Below, piece after piece: positions 46,312 to 55,287 of a stretch of DNA of 64,000 nt (its first letter is position 1; the number at the start of each line of letters is the position of its first letter). Below the pieces are notes generated by a model. It made no database searches, was not told the DNA's origin, and saw only the letters and a program-made list of their open reading frames with translations. A program made the translations under genes and the position numbers. The stretch is from Psychrobacter glacincola (GTDB lineage Bacteria > Pseudomonadota > Gammaproteobacteria > Pseudomonadales > Moraxellaceae): the NCBI RefSeq assembly GCF_904846215.1, contig NZ_CAJGZK010000010.1, positions 47,812 to 111,811 on the forward strand. Reading direction: 5' to 3'.

Positions 46312-46587
46312 AAGGTTTATTTTGCCTTTGTATTGGCTTTTATTAAGAAAGAAACAGGCTTTGACCATAGCAAAAATTGCAACACACTGACAATACAATT
46401 TGAGTGAATTTGACGTTGAATGTCGCCAAGCCTTGCGATAAAGTAAACCTGATTAATATAGATGATTTATGCTTTAATATCCTGTTAATGATAAGCTGAC
46501 TGTTTTATTTGGCCTTTTTATCCCCATCTATCATTTTTATGATTCTAATTACCATTACATTAATTAAAGAGGTTAACTCACACCATC

Positions 46588-47487
46588 ATGTCTGAAGATG
46601 CTCCAAGCCCGAGTAGTTGGTCGATGCGCGGCTTAAAACGCTGGCTATCGACCGCCCCCGAAACCCGAGATGAACTGATACGTTTGGTGCAAGACTCGCG
46701 CCAATTTCTAGAACCTGACACCGTGGATATGTTAGAAGGTGTGCTTGATTTGCCGGCAACACAAGTGCGTGAAATCATGACGCCGCGCCCGCAGGTGGTA
46801 GGGCTACATGAAAGCGCCAGCCTTGCTGAAGTCATGGATATCATCCTTGAAACCACCCATTCGCGCTATCCGGTTTTTGATAGCCAAGATGACGATGCGG
46901 TGATCGGTATCCTATTGGCAAAAGATTTGATTCCTCTGTTGGTGCACATGGTGCGCGATGAAGAAGATAAGATCGGTAGCAAGCGCTTAAGAGATTTGGT
47001 GCGCCAGCCGCTCTATATTAGCGAGAGTGCGCGCTCTGATACCTTGCTGCGCTCATTGCAGCGCACCCAAGTTCATATGGCGATTGTCGTCGATGAGTTT
47101 GGCAATTTTGGTGGCGTGGTCACGATGGAGGATTTGCTTGAGGAAATCGTCGGTGACATCGTCGATGAGCATGATGACTTTGATGAAGACAGTGATATTA
47201 ATAATATCGTCGCTGACCCTGAAAAGCCCAATACTTGGCGTGTGCAAGCGTCTACTGTGATTGAAGATTGTAATGATGAGCTTGGCTGTCATTTTGATGA
47301 TACTGATGTCGATACCATGGGCGGCTTGGTCATGCAGACGCTTGGTCATGTTGGGGATCTAGAAGGTGAGAGCGTGGTCATAGACGATTGGCAAATCACT
47401 ATCACTGATGTCGAAGGGCGTTTTATTCAAAATCTAGAGCTGACCAAAATTAATCCTGATCAGCATATCTTGATTGGCAGCCATTAA
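46588..47487 (+). CDS. corC: CorC-type CBS-domain protein (YbeX)
   Basis: 299 residues, cytoplasmic, without the DUF21 membrane part. Two CBS domains (about 65-125 and 130-190: VREIMTPRPQVVGL, HSRYPVFDSQDDDAVIGIL, VVDEFGNFGGVVTMEDLLEEIVGDI) and the C-terminal CorC_HlyC domain (about 205-290, TMGGLVMQTLGHV). Acts in Mg/Co homeostasis or, by recent views, ribosome-related processes. lnt follows on the same strand, the conserved ybeX-lnt order, but with a 294-base gap and a terminator between. Confidence 0.9.
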   Translation: MSEDAPSPSSWSMRGLKRWLSTAPETRDELIRLVQDSRQFLEPDTVDMLEGVLDLPATQVREIMTPRPQVVGLHESASLAEVMDIILETTHSRYPVFDSQDDDAVIGILLAKDLIPLLVHMVRDEEDKIGSKRLRDLVRQPLYISESARSDTLLRSLQRTQVHMAIVVDEFGNFGGVVTMEDLLEEIVGDIVDEHDDFDEDSDINNIVADPEKPNTWRVQASTVIEDCNDELGCHFDDTDVDTMGGLVMQTLGHVGDLEGESVVIDDWQITITDVEGRFIQNLELTKINPDQHILIGSH

Positions 47488-47560
47488 ACACTTTGTTGAA
47501 TAAGTTAAGCTTATTGATTAGAGCTATTAAAAAGACGCTTAACAAGGGTCATATGCATAA

Positions 47561-47596
47561 AAAAACACGATTGCGATCGTGTTTTTTGTTTTTTAG
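47561..47596 (+). terminator. Rho-independent terminator after corC
   Basis: AAAACACGAT / ATCGTGTTTT, perfect 10-bp stem with a four-base loop, then TTGTTTTTT. Separates corC from lnt. Confidence 0.85.
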
Positions 47597-47781
47597 CATT
47601 TGTAATCACTCTTTGGTCGATAAAACACGCAAATTTACCCATTATTTTGGACAGACTGGTATCATGAGCAAGTTTGATTTTTGACGGCTGTATTGAGCAT
47701 AATATGCCTGTTTTTATATTAAACGTCGATTGAATCATCAAGATTTGAAATTACTGAATAATAAGGTTTTGGATAACTGCT

Positions 47782-49356
47782 ATGCGTCTGTCTACTGTTG
47801 ATTTGCAAAAACGTCTAAACCCTGAGAAGCCAAAGGGCTTACCATTGGTGCTGACGATATTGATTGCGTGGCTGGCAGGCGCAATATTTATCTTTGCACT
47901 CGCGCCTTATGGTTTTTGGCCGGTGGCTCTGGTTTCTCCAGCGATTTTATACGCGTTATTATTGCCACAGATGAGTGGTAAGCGAGCATTCTTTATCGGT
48001 CAGGCTTATGGCACAGGGCTTTGGTGTGTGGGGGCGTTTTGGTTATATACATCTATTCATGTGTATGGTGATACGCCAGTATGGCTTGCGCTGATTATGA
48101 TTGCGCTAATGGGTCTGGGCATGGGGTTATTCCATGGCTTTTTGGCGCTGACTTTTAATCGGCTGGTTGGCAAGCAGCCGTTATCATTTGCCGCGCTATG
48201 GATACTACAAGAGTGGATGAAGACTTGGCTGTTTACAGGCTTTCCGTGGCTGTTTGTCGGTTATGCGTTTACTGAGCAGTATTGGCTGTCGTCATTGGCA
48301 CCTGTTGCGGGGGTGTTTGCCGTATCGTTTGTGGCCGTATTATTAGCAGCCAGTATCGTGGAGCAATTTCGCCGTCGCGGTGGTTATCTGATTGCCACAT
48401 TTGCGCTATTAATCATTAGTACTTCTTTATGGCTCATCAATCCGCAATGGACGAAGCCAAAGGGCACACCTGATTTGTCGGTGTCGTTAATTCAGGGCAA
48501 TATCCCGCAAGACTTAAAGTGGCTGACTGAGTATCAAGTAGAGACGCTAAAAATATATGCAACTTTGACCAGTACCGAGTGGGGGCGTGATATTGTCGTA
48601 TGGCCGGAATCTTCTATTCCCATGTTTCAAGATGAAGCGGTTGGTTTTATCAATGAAATGGTAAAGATGGCTAAAGAAACCGATACCACATGGATCACAG
48701 GCATTCCTTATCGAGATCAAGCCAACTTTGACCCAAAAGTGGATAAATATCCGCCGTTTTATAATAGCGTGATTGCGCTTGGTAGTGATGCGCAAGGGAT
48801 GTATAAAAAGCAGCGTTTGGTCCCCTTTGGCGAATATATTCCTTTTGAGGGTATGCTAGATATCTTGCCGAACCTTGCCGGCAGCCAAGATATCATGAGC
48901 TATAGCCGTGGTAGTGACAGCCAATCACCGCTGCGTGTACGTGGGCATAATTTGGGCGCGGCAGTATGTTATGAAGTCGCTTATCCTGATACCACGCGCA
49001 AAAACGCTATCGATACTGAATTTTTATTGACCATCTCAAATGATGCCTGGTTTGGCACTTCAGCGGGTCCGCTACAACATCTGCAAATGGTACAGATGCG
49101 CGCACTAGAGAACGGACGCTGGTTTATGCGCGCGACCAATACAGGCGTGACCGCAATCATTGACCATAAAGGACGCATCGTAAAACGTGCCCCGCAGTTT
49201 GAGCGCACCGTATTACGTGGTAATATTCAGGCGCGTGTCGGTAATACCCCTTTTATGCGCTTTGGTAATTATCCTATTTTAATCGTGATTGCTCTGCTGC
49301 TATTATTGAGCTATCTTGGCAAACGAGCAACGCCTCGAACACGTGTGATCGATTAA
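47782..49356 (+). CDS. lnt: apolipoprotein N-acyltransferase
   Basis: Adds the third acyl chain to lipoproteins. 524 residues: five to six N-terminal membrane helices, FPWLFVGYAF, then the nitrilase-like periplasmic domain with catalytic Glu in VVWPESSIP, Lys in KKQRLVPFGEYIPF and Cys in AAVCYEVAYPD; ISNDAWFGTSAGPLQHLQMVQMRALENGRWFMRATNTG is the family signature region, and a last TM helix ends the protein. Together with lgt (1.5 kb) it covers the first and last steps of lipoprotein maturation. Confidence 0.96.
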   Translation: MRLSTVDLQKRLNPEKPKGLPLVLTILIAWLAGAIFIFALAPYGFWPVALVSPAILYALLLPQMSGKRAFFIGQAYGTGLWCVGAFWLYTSIHVYGDTPVWLALIMIALMGLGMGLFHGFLALTFNRLVGKQPLSFAALWILQEWMKTWLFTGFPWLFVGYAFTEQYWLSSLAPVAGVFAVSFVAVLLAASIVEQFRRRGGYLIATFALLIISTSLWLINPQWTKPKGTPDLSVSLIQGNIPQDLKWLTEYQVETLKIYATLTSTEWGRDIVVWPESSIPMFQDEAVGFINEMVKMAKETDTTWITGIPYRDQANFDPKVDKYPPFYNSVIALGSDAQGMYKKQRLVPFGEYIPFEGMLDILPNLAGSQDIMSYSRGSDSQSPLRVRGHNLGAAVCYEVAYPDTTRKNAIDTEFLLTISNDAWFGTSAGPLQHLQMVQMRALENGRWFMRATNTGVTAIIDHKGRIVKRAPQFERTVLRGNIQARVGNTPFMRFGNYPILIVIALLLLLSYLGKRATPRTRVID

Positions 49357-49492
49357 TTGTATGGGAAATATACAGTCGCTATTATGTTTTTCGATAATAA
49401 AACCTTTAAATAGATGAGGGTTTTAACAAATCGACATAAATTGCGATATAATAGGTCAATATTTCAAATATTTTGTGCAAGGTGGATAAGGT

Positions 49493-49927
49493 ATGTCAGA
49501 ACATATTGTCGAAAACAACCCTAAAAAAGAGTTCTTATTTGCTTTAGGCGGTGTTGGCTTATTTTTAGCTATTGTCTTATTGATTGGTATTTCTGGTTTC
49601 TTGCGTCCAGCGGGAGAGCATATTACTGCTGAAGCCACACCAGCGGTTGAAGCCGAAGTGGCTGCCACTGACGCCGTTGCTGCACCCGTAGCAGCCACTA
49701 CTGCGCCAGTAACAGGGTCGGAAGTAGCGACGACTGCTACGCCAGCCGATGCGACAGTGACACCTGCAGCTGAAGCTGACAGTGCTGTTGTTACCGCAGA
49801 AGCGGGTACGGCCACTGCTGAAGGGACAGTCAGTCAAGCAGCAGTTGCTGATGCTGATTTAACAGCAGAGCAAGCCGATGGCGACCTAGAAGCTGGTACC
49901 ACTGAAAAAGCGCCTGCTGCACAGTAA
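49493..49927 (+). CDS. single-pass membrane protein with Ala/Thr/Glu-rich tail, unknown
   Basis: 144 residues. A short cytoplasmic N-terminus (MSEHIVENNPKKE) and one membrane helix (about 14-34, FLFALGGVGLFLAIVLLIGI) are followed by about 105 residues of low complexity made of Ala, Thr, Val, Glu and Asp without Cys or aromatic residues: probably an unfolded, acidic periplasmic stalk. GGATAAGGT before the ATG supports it as a real gene, and a strong terminator follows. The tail resembles in composition the lipoprotein at 18993-19349. No family recognised. Confidence 0.65.
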   Translation: MSEHIVENNPKKEFLFALGGVGLFLAIVLLIGISGFLRPAGEHITAEATPAVEAEVAATDAVAAPVAATTAPVTGSEVATTATPADATVTPAAEADSAVVTAEAGTATAEGTVSQAAVADADLTAEQADGDLEAGTTEKAPAAQ

Positions 49928-50051
49928 TTTTACTGCGCTAGACATTGTGATATAAGTGTAACGCTGAGCAAGCGATCACTTGAGTCTCTACATGTAGGGT
50001 TTAATCTCTACTTAGAGAGATTGCTATTGTTGCTATGAATAGGACTCAGCA

Positions 50052-50102
50052 CAACCATAAAAAACCCGTTCTCAATCACTGAGAACGGGTTTTTTATGGT
50101 TG
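50052..50102. terminator. strong terminator with 23-bp perfect arms
   Basis: CAACCATAAAAAACCCGTTC and its exact reverse complement, extended to 23 bp each side, loop of five bases. The T-run on the plus strand ends the Ala-rich gene. The remaining parts of the gap 49928-50726 hold only repeat copy 9. Confidence 0.92.
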
Positions 50103-50369
50103 TTTGTATGATTCTTGACTATTTTTCTTTTTACTTGGTTTTGGGCAGGTGAAACAATATTGCGCCTATTACACCTATTTTATGGATCAAGCTTGGTAAT
50201 CGAGGTTTTGAGCCGAATATAGTTAAAATACTCAGTTATCAATCAGATGAGTTGTCCAAATCAGTGATTAACGATAAGACGTGTTACCATTACTGGAAGC
50301 ACGTTTTATTGTTTTACATGATGAAATATTCGCCTAAGCCTATTGAAAGCTGACTGTCTGCCTAAACAT

Positions 50370-50508
50370 CTATAGTTAAAATATCTCAAAAACGCTACAG
50401 TGCTGCTGGTATAAATTTTTTGCAGCCTCTGTCGGCTAGCTACAGCAAGCAAGAAAAATGAATATCAGCAGTACTTGATGTATCGATATTACTTTTCCCT
50501 GACTATAA
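50370..50508. repeat. 140-bp hairpin repeat, copy 9
   Basis: Orientation A. Stem TGCTGCTGGTAT / ATATCAGCAGTA; apical part GTCGGCTAGCTACAG as in copy 1. About 220 bases before the aminopeptidase start. Confidence 0.9.
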
Positions 50509-50726
50509 AGGTGTTGTTTTTATTCTTACGCTTAATCGATATTGTCGGATTGCTATGCTAAACGACTTTGTCTAATATCGTTTGCCCAATCTTTACTACC
50601 TCTTAATTTACATTGAAGACTGCATTTATTTATCAAATAAGACGGCTATCCATAGTCGCCTCATATTATTTTCTAAACGCTGATTTTTAAATACTAATTT
50701 TTTAAACACTCATAAGGAATTACCTA

Positions 50727-52559
50727 ATGAATAAAAAAGTCATTCGCGACCGTATTGAACGCTTGCGTCAGACGCTGGCGGCGCAAGACCTGACTGCGAT
50801 TATCGTACCGACAGCCGATCCGCACTTGTCTGAGTATTTACCAGAATACTGGCAGACTCGTGAATGGCTATCAGGATTTACTGGCTCTGCAGGTACTCTA
50901 GTAGTGAGCGCTGACTTTGCAGGCTTATGGGCGGACAGTCGCTATTGGGTACATGCCGCTGATGAATTAGCGGATACAGGCATTAGCTTAGAAAAACTAG
51001 CACCGGGTCAGCCTAATCATATCGATTGGTTAGCCGAGCATTTGCAGGAAGGGGATAGTGTGGCAGTCGATGGTAATGTGCTGTCTATCGCGGAGCAAGA
51101 TCGACTGCTAAATGCCTTTGATGCTAATGATATTACTTTGATTACTGAGCGTGATGTATTGACAGAAGTGTGGACAGATCGTCCAGCTTTGCCAACAGCC
51201 AGTTTATATGTACATGATGCGCAATTTGTCGCACAGTCTGCTGCCTCAAAACTTGCGGCAGTCCGCGCTGGTATGTCGGATGCAGGCGCGACCCATCATT
51301 TGCTTTCCAGTCTAGATGACATTGCATGGCTGACCAACTTACGCGGTGCTGATGTGGATTACAATCCAGTATTTTTGGCGCATATGCTGATCGATGCTGA
51401 CACAGAGGCTTTAAACAGTGCGACATTGTTTATTGATAATAATAAAGTCAGTAGCGAGATAGCACAAAGTTTAAAAGATAGCGGCATTACCCTTGCTGAT
51501 TATGACGCCGTACAGGACGCATTGGGTACTCTGACAGCGGATGATTTATTATTGCTAGACCCAAGTAAAGTTGCTGTTGGCACCTTATCCAAAATGGGCG
51601 ACGATGTTGGCTTTATTGAGCAAATGGCGCCCAGTACATTGCTCAAATCAGTCAAATCAAATACTGATATTGACCATGTGCGTGAAGCGATGCGTCAAGA
51701 TGGTGCCGCATTATGTGATTTTTTTGCTACCTTTGAGCAGCGTCTAAGAGCTGGCGAGCGTTTAAGTGAGCTGGATGTCGATAGTATGTTGATTGACGTG
51801 CGTAGTCGTCAGCCGCATTATGTATCGCCAAGCTTTCCAACGATTGCAGGCTTTAATGAAAACGGTGCTTTGCCACATTACCGCGCAACACCTGAGAAGT
51901 TTAGCTACCTTGATGTGAGTGAAGGTGAAGGCGGACTATTACTGATTGACTCTGGTGCTCAATATCAAAATGGCACCACAGATATCACCCGGGTGGTCGG
52001 TATCGGTCAAGTAAACGCAGACCATAAACGCGACTTTACGACGGTACTCAAAGCCCATATTGCGCTAGCGCGTGCGTATTTCCCTGACGGTATCGCCTCA
52101 CCGTTAATCGATGCGATATGCCGTGCGCCATTATGGCAAGCACAGATGGATTATGGTCATGGTACAGGTCATGGTGTTGGTTATTTCCTCAACGTCCATG
52201 AAGGCCCACAAGTCATTGCTTATAGTGCCAGCACGCCAAAAGAGCGCGCGATGAAAGAAGGTATGATATCCAGCAATGAGCCTGGACTATACCGCGAAGG
52301 CAAATGGGGTATTCGTATCGAAAACTTGGTGGTTAATATGCCAGTTGGCAATCCTGCTGAGACAGAGTTTGGCGATTTCTTAAACTTCGAGACCATTACT
52401 TACTGCCCAATCGATACGCGTTTGATTGAGCCATCCTTGTTAACTCAAATAGAGAGTGATTGGCTAAATAGCTATCACAGCCAAGTCTATGCTGAGCTAA
52501 AAGACCGCGTCGATGGCGCAGCGCTTGACTGGCTAAGCGAGCGTACGCAAGCGATATAG
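50727..52559 (+). CDS. M24B aminopeptidase P family protein (Xaa-Pro aminopeptidase)
   Basis: 610 residues, the long eukaryote-like form with two creatinase-like N-terminal domains (about 5-140 and 165-310) and a C-terminal pita-bread metallopeptidase domain. Metal ligands are visible: Asp in LLIDSGAQYQNGTTDITR (two Asp), His in GTGHGVGYFLNVHEGP, Glu in SSNEPGLY and Glu in GIRIENLV. Cleaves N-terminal residues before proline; cytoplasmic. TAAGGAAT before the ATG. The TAG stop (52557-52559) lies in the end of repeat copy 10, so the original C-terminus may have been slightly different. Confidence 0.93.
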   Translation: MNKKVIRDRIERLRQTLAAQDLTAIIVPTADPHLSEYLPEYWQTREWLSGFTGSAGTLVVSADFAGLWADSRYWVHAADELADTGISLEKLAPGQPNHIDWLAEHLQEGDSVAVDGNVLSIAEQDRLLNAFDANDITLITERDVLTEVWTDRPALPTASLYVHDAQFVAQSAASKLAAVRAGMSDAGATHHLLSSLDDIAWLTNLRGADVDYNPVFLAHMLIDADTEALNSATLFIDNNKVSSEIAQSLKDSGITLADYDAVQDALGTLTADDLLLLDPSKVAVGTLSKMGDDVGFIEQMAPSTLLKSVKSNTDIDHVREAMRQDGAALCDFFATFEQRLRAGERLSELDVDSMLIDVRSRQPHYVSPSFPTIAGFNENGALPHYRATPEKFSYLDVSEGEGGLLLIDSGAQYQNGTTDITRVVGIGQVNADHKRDFTTVLKAHIALARAYFPDGIASPLIDAICRAPLWQAQMDYGHGTGHGVGYFLNVHEGPQVIAYSASTPKERAMKEGMISSNEPGLYREGKWGIRIENLVVNMPVGNPAETEFGDFLNFETITYCPIDTRLIEPSLLTQIESDWLNSYHSQVYAELKDRVDGAALDWLSERTQAI

Positions 52560-52691
52560 TCAGTGAAAAGTAATATCGACACATTATGTACTGCGAGTAT
52601 CAATTTTTCTTGCTTGCTTTGCCTAGCCGACAGAGGCTGTAAAAAATTTATACCCGCAGCACCGTAGCGTTTTTGAGATATTTTAACTATA
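52555..52691. repeat. 140-bp hairpin repeat, copy 10
   Basis: Orientation B. Starts inside the last two codons of the aminopeptidase gene and gives its TAG stop. Stem GCGAGTATCAA / TTATACCCGC. Right end CTATA. Confidence 0.9.
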
Positions 52692-52721
52692 TATAAGAAT
52701 CGCTCACTTTTAAGCAAGCAT

Positions 52722-52755
52722 AAAAAAGCCCCGTAAAATATTCATGGGGCTTTTT
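52722..52755. terminator. bidirectional terminator, aminopeptidase / coiled-coil gene
   Basis: AAAAAGCCCC / GGGGCTTTTT with a 13-base loop; T-runs on both strands between the two convergent genes. Confidence 0.85.
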
Positions 52756-52773
52756 GCTGTTCAGGCACTGCGT

Positions 52774-53658
52774 TTAATTTTTTGGAAGATTATCGTTAGA
52801 ACTAGGCTTGTCTTGCTCACTTAAATGTTGAGTCATCTCAGCACGCAGCCAAGATTTTAGGTTTTCAGACATCAGCATCATCTGATCACTCAGATAATCG
52901 TCAATTTGCATTTCAAGCTCATGAATCAGCTCTTTATGAGTGACACTGAGTTTGGTATCTTTGACAGCTAAGCTAATCGCTGCACTGGCTTTATTATTGA
53001 TGGCATTGATGCTGTTATCGCTCTTAATAGTTTTATCGTTGTTAATACTTTCGTCAACAATAGTATTGGCATGTTCGCTAATAGTTTTGCTGGCAACAGT
53101 ATTTTTTTGAGTATCAGAATCATTATTGATAACGGCATGAACACTATTGTCAGTGTTGGTTTTATCAGTAGCAGATGTTTCTGCTTTTATAGTCGCCTCT
53201 AAATGGTTTTTATTAGCAGCCAATCTTGTCTCTTTTTCTGCTTCTTTCTGAGTGTTTTCAGCTTGTTTGCGCTTATTCTCTGCTTTAAGAGCTTCTTCTT
53301 TTAACCTGCTTTCCTCTGTTAAGCGTGCTTCTTCTTGACGCTTAGCTTCTGCTGCTGCTTTTATTTTTCGTTCTTCTTCTAAACGCTGTTGTTCAGCAAT
53401 CGCCTGTTCTGCTACTTGTTTTTCAGCGATTGCCTTGGCGATAGCTTGCTCAGCTTCATGATTCTCATAAAGATCATCAAGATGCGCATCTAAGTCATGG
53501 GTGCTAAATACAAAGGTTTCAAAGGGTGTTTCGGCTTTAAGCAAGGTGGTGATATCGGTCAGTTCTTGGATAATTGAGGTGCGTATAGAGTCTGGCGCAC
53601 ACGTCCAGCGCTGATAAAACTGATGAGAAAATGAGTAGCTTGACATGGTATCGTCCAT
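52774..53658 (-). CDS. coiled-coil protein of unknown function
   Basis: 294 residues; Met5 (53646) is an equally good start. An N-terminal globular part of about 65 residues (SYSFSHQFYQRWTCAPDSIR) leads into a long charged coiled coil (about 68-155, Glu/Lys/Arg/Ala-rich, e.g. EEERKIKAAAEAKRQEEARL), a Ser/Thr/Asn-rich linker (about 160-230), and a C-terminal helix (LIHELEMQIDDYLSDQMMLM). No signal or membrane segment. No known domain recognised; the coiled coil suggests a scaffold or cell-envelope role, but that is a guess. It is followed by fabF upstream on the same strand, 115 bases away. Confidence 0.7.
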   Translation of the reverse strand: MDDTMSSYSFSHQFYQRWTCAPDSIRTSIIQELTDITTLLKAETPFETFVFSTHDLDAHLDDLYENHEAEQAIAKAIAEKQVAEQAIAEQQRLEEERKIKAAAEAKRQEEARLTEESRLKEEALKAENKRKQAENTQKEAEKETRLAANKNHLEATIKAETSATDKTNTDNSVHAVINNDSDTQKNTVASKTISEHANTIVDESINNDKTIKSDNSINAINNKASAAISLAVKDTKLSVTHKELIHELEMQIDDYLSDQMMLMSENLKSWLRAEMTQHLSEQDKPSSNDNLPKN

Positions 53659-53772
53659 AAATGTTGCAAAAATTACCCCTTATCATACGCAAGGATGATA
53701 AGGGGCTGCAAGTAGACAAACGTAGTAAATCTGAGACCAAGGTTACAAGGTCTCAATCATCAGCTTGACGCC

Positions 53773-55191
53773 TTAGGGCTTGACTGGCCAGCGGGCAAAT
53801 ATTAATGAGCCATTGGTGCCGCCAAAACCGAAACTATTAGATACGGCATACTGCAAATTGTCTACCTGACGCGATTGATTGGCGACATAATCCAGATTAC
53901 AGTTGTCTTCAATATTTTCTAAATTGATCGTTGGCGGTACTTGCTGATGTTGCAAAGCAAGCACGGTAAAGATAGCTTCAACGCCGCCCGCCGCGCCAAG
54001 CAGATGGCCGGTCATCGATTTGGTTGAGCTGACTAAGATGCTATCTTTTACAGGCGCAAATACCGTTTCAATGGCGATAGATTCGGCGACATCACCGGCA
54101 GGCGTGCTGGTGCCATGGGCGTTGACATAGCCCACGACCGATGGCTCAATACCCGCATCTTCTAAGGCATTACGCATCGCGCGCGCCGCTCCACGACCAT
54201 CTTCTGGCGGCGCAGTGATATGACTGGCATCATCACTCATCCCAAAGCCAACCAATTCAGCCAGTATCGTCGCACCGCGCGCTTTGGCGTGAGCAAGGCT
54301 TTCTAGTACCATGACACCTGCGCCATCACCAAGCACAAAACCATCGCGGTCTTTATCAAACGGGCGTGAGGCGCGGGTCGGCTCATCATTGCGGGTTGAG
54401 AGGGCATGCATAGCACCAAAACCTGAGATACCAAGCGGGCTTGAGCCTTTTTCACTACCGCCTGCCAGTATCACATCGGCGTCACCATAAGCAATCAAAC
54501 GCGCTGCCAGACCAATCGCGTGAGTTGCTGTGGTACAAGCAGTGGACGTTGCAAGATTTGGACCTTTTAAACAGTGTTTAATCGCTACCAGCCCTGCGGC
54601 CATATTGACAATAGAGCCTGGAATGATAAAGGGGGAAACTTTGCTTGCGCCTTTTTCACGTAAAGTATCACGGCTGTTTTCGATGTTTTGAATACCACCA
54701 ATCCCTGACCCCAAAATTACCCCAAATCGCTCTTGGTCAACGCCTTGTACCGGAGCGTCAGTAGCGCTTACCTCTTCAATAAAACCAGCATTTTTTAATG
54801 CCATAGAAGAGGCGGCAACCGCATAATGCATAAACTCATCATAGCGGCGCGCGTCTTTGGCATTCATGTATTGCTTGGCATCAAAGTCTTTGACCACGCC
54901 TGCGATTTGCGCGCGATAACCAGTTGCATCAAAATGACTGATAGCTGTGATGCCGCTTTCACCTTTGAGTAGTTTCGCCCACGAGCTTTCGACATCTAAT
55001 CCCAATGGCGTGACCGCGCCCATACCCGTCACGACGACACGCAACTCATCAGTGCGCTCATAATGTGGCAGCTTATGACGTTGTTTTTTCTGGGCGGTGG
55101 CAGGAATGTTGCCAATAGGGCTATTAATAGTACTATTAGTAGTAGCTTGGTCGATAAGTGAGTCGTTGGGTAAACTGCTGTGCTGGCTCAT
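53773..55191 (-). CDS. fabF: beta-ketoacyl-ACP synthase II
   Basis: Condenses malonyl-ACP with acyl-ACP in fatty acid synthesis. The triad is complete: Cys219 in STACTTATHAIG, His359 in NAHGTSTPAGD and His396 in MTGHLLGAAGG; Lys391 and the gate FGFGGTNGSL are also present. 472 residues, because of a polar, disordered N-terminal extension of about 48 residues before RVVVTGMGAVTPLG; AGGATATAGCGC before the ATG supports this start. It is not beside acpP or other fab genes, so it may be a second FabF paralogue. anmK lies upstream on the same strand, 96 bases away. Confidence 0.9.
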   Translation of the reverse strand: MSQHSSLPNDSLIDQATTNSTINSPIGNIPATAQKKQRHKLPHYERTDELRVVVTGMGAVTPLGLDVESSWAKLLKGESGITAISHFDATGYRAQIAGVVKDFDAKQYMNAKDARRYDEFMHYAVAASSMALKNAGFIEEVSATDAPVQGVDQERFGVILGSGIGGIQNIENSRDTLREKGASKVSPFIIPGSIVNMAAGLVAIKHCLKGPNLATSTACTTATHAIGLAARLIAYGDADVILAGGSEKGSSPLGISGFGAMHALSTRNDEPTRASRPFDKDRDGFVLGDGAGVMVLESLAHAKARGATILAELVGFGMSDDASHITAPPEDGRGAARAMRNALEDAGIEPSVVGYVNAHGTSTPAGDVAESIAIETVFAPVKDSILVSSTKSMTGHLLGAAGGVEAIFTVLALQHQQVPPTINLENIEDNCNLDYVANQSRQVDNLQYAVSNSFGFGGTNGSLIFARWPVKP

Positions 55192-55287
55192 GCGCTATAT
55201 CCTATACTGACAGATCCTAAAAGGAGAGTATTTCTAAAACCATTATAAAACACATAGGTGTACGCATGTAAACTAAAATTCGACCAA

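Noticed and set aside
49456..49815. Ala-rich ORF on the minus strand opposite the membrane protein gene
   Set aside because: Mirror of a low-complexity GC-richer gene; no ribosome site.
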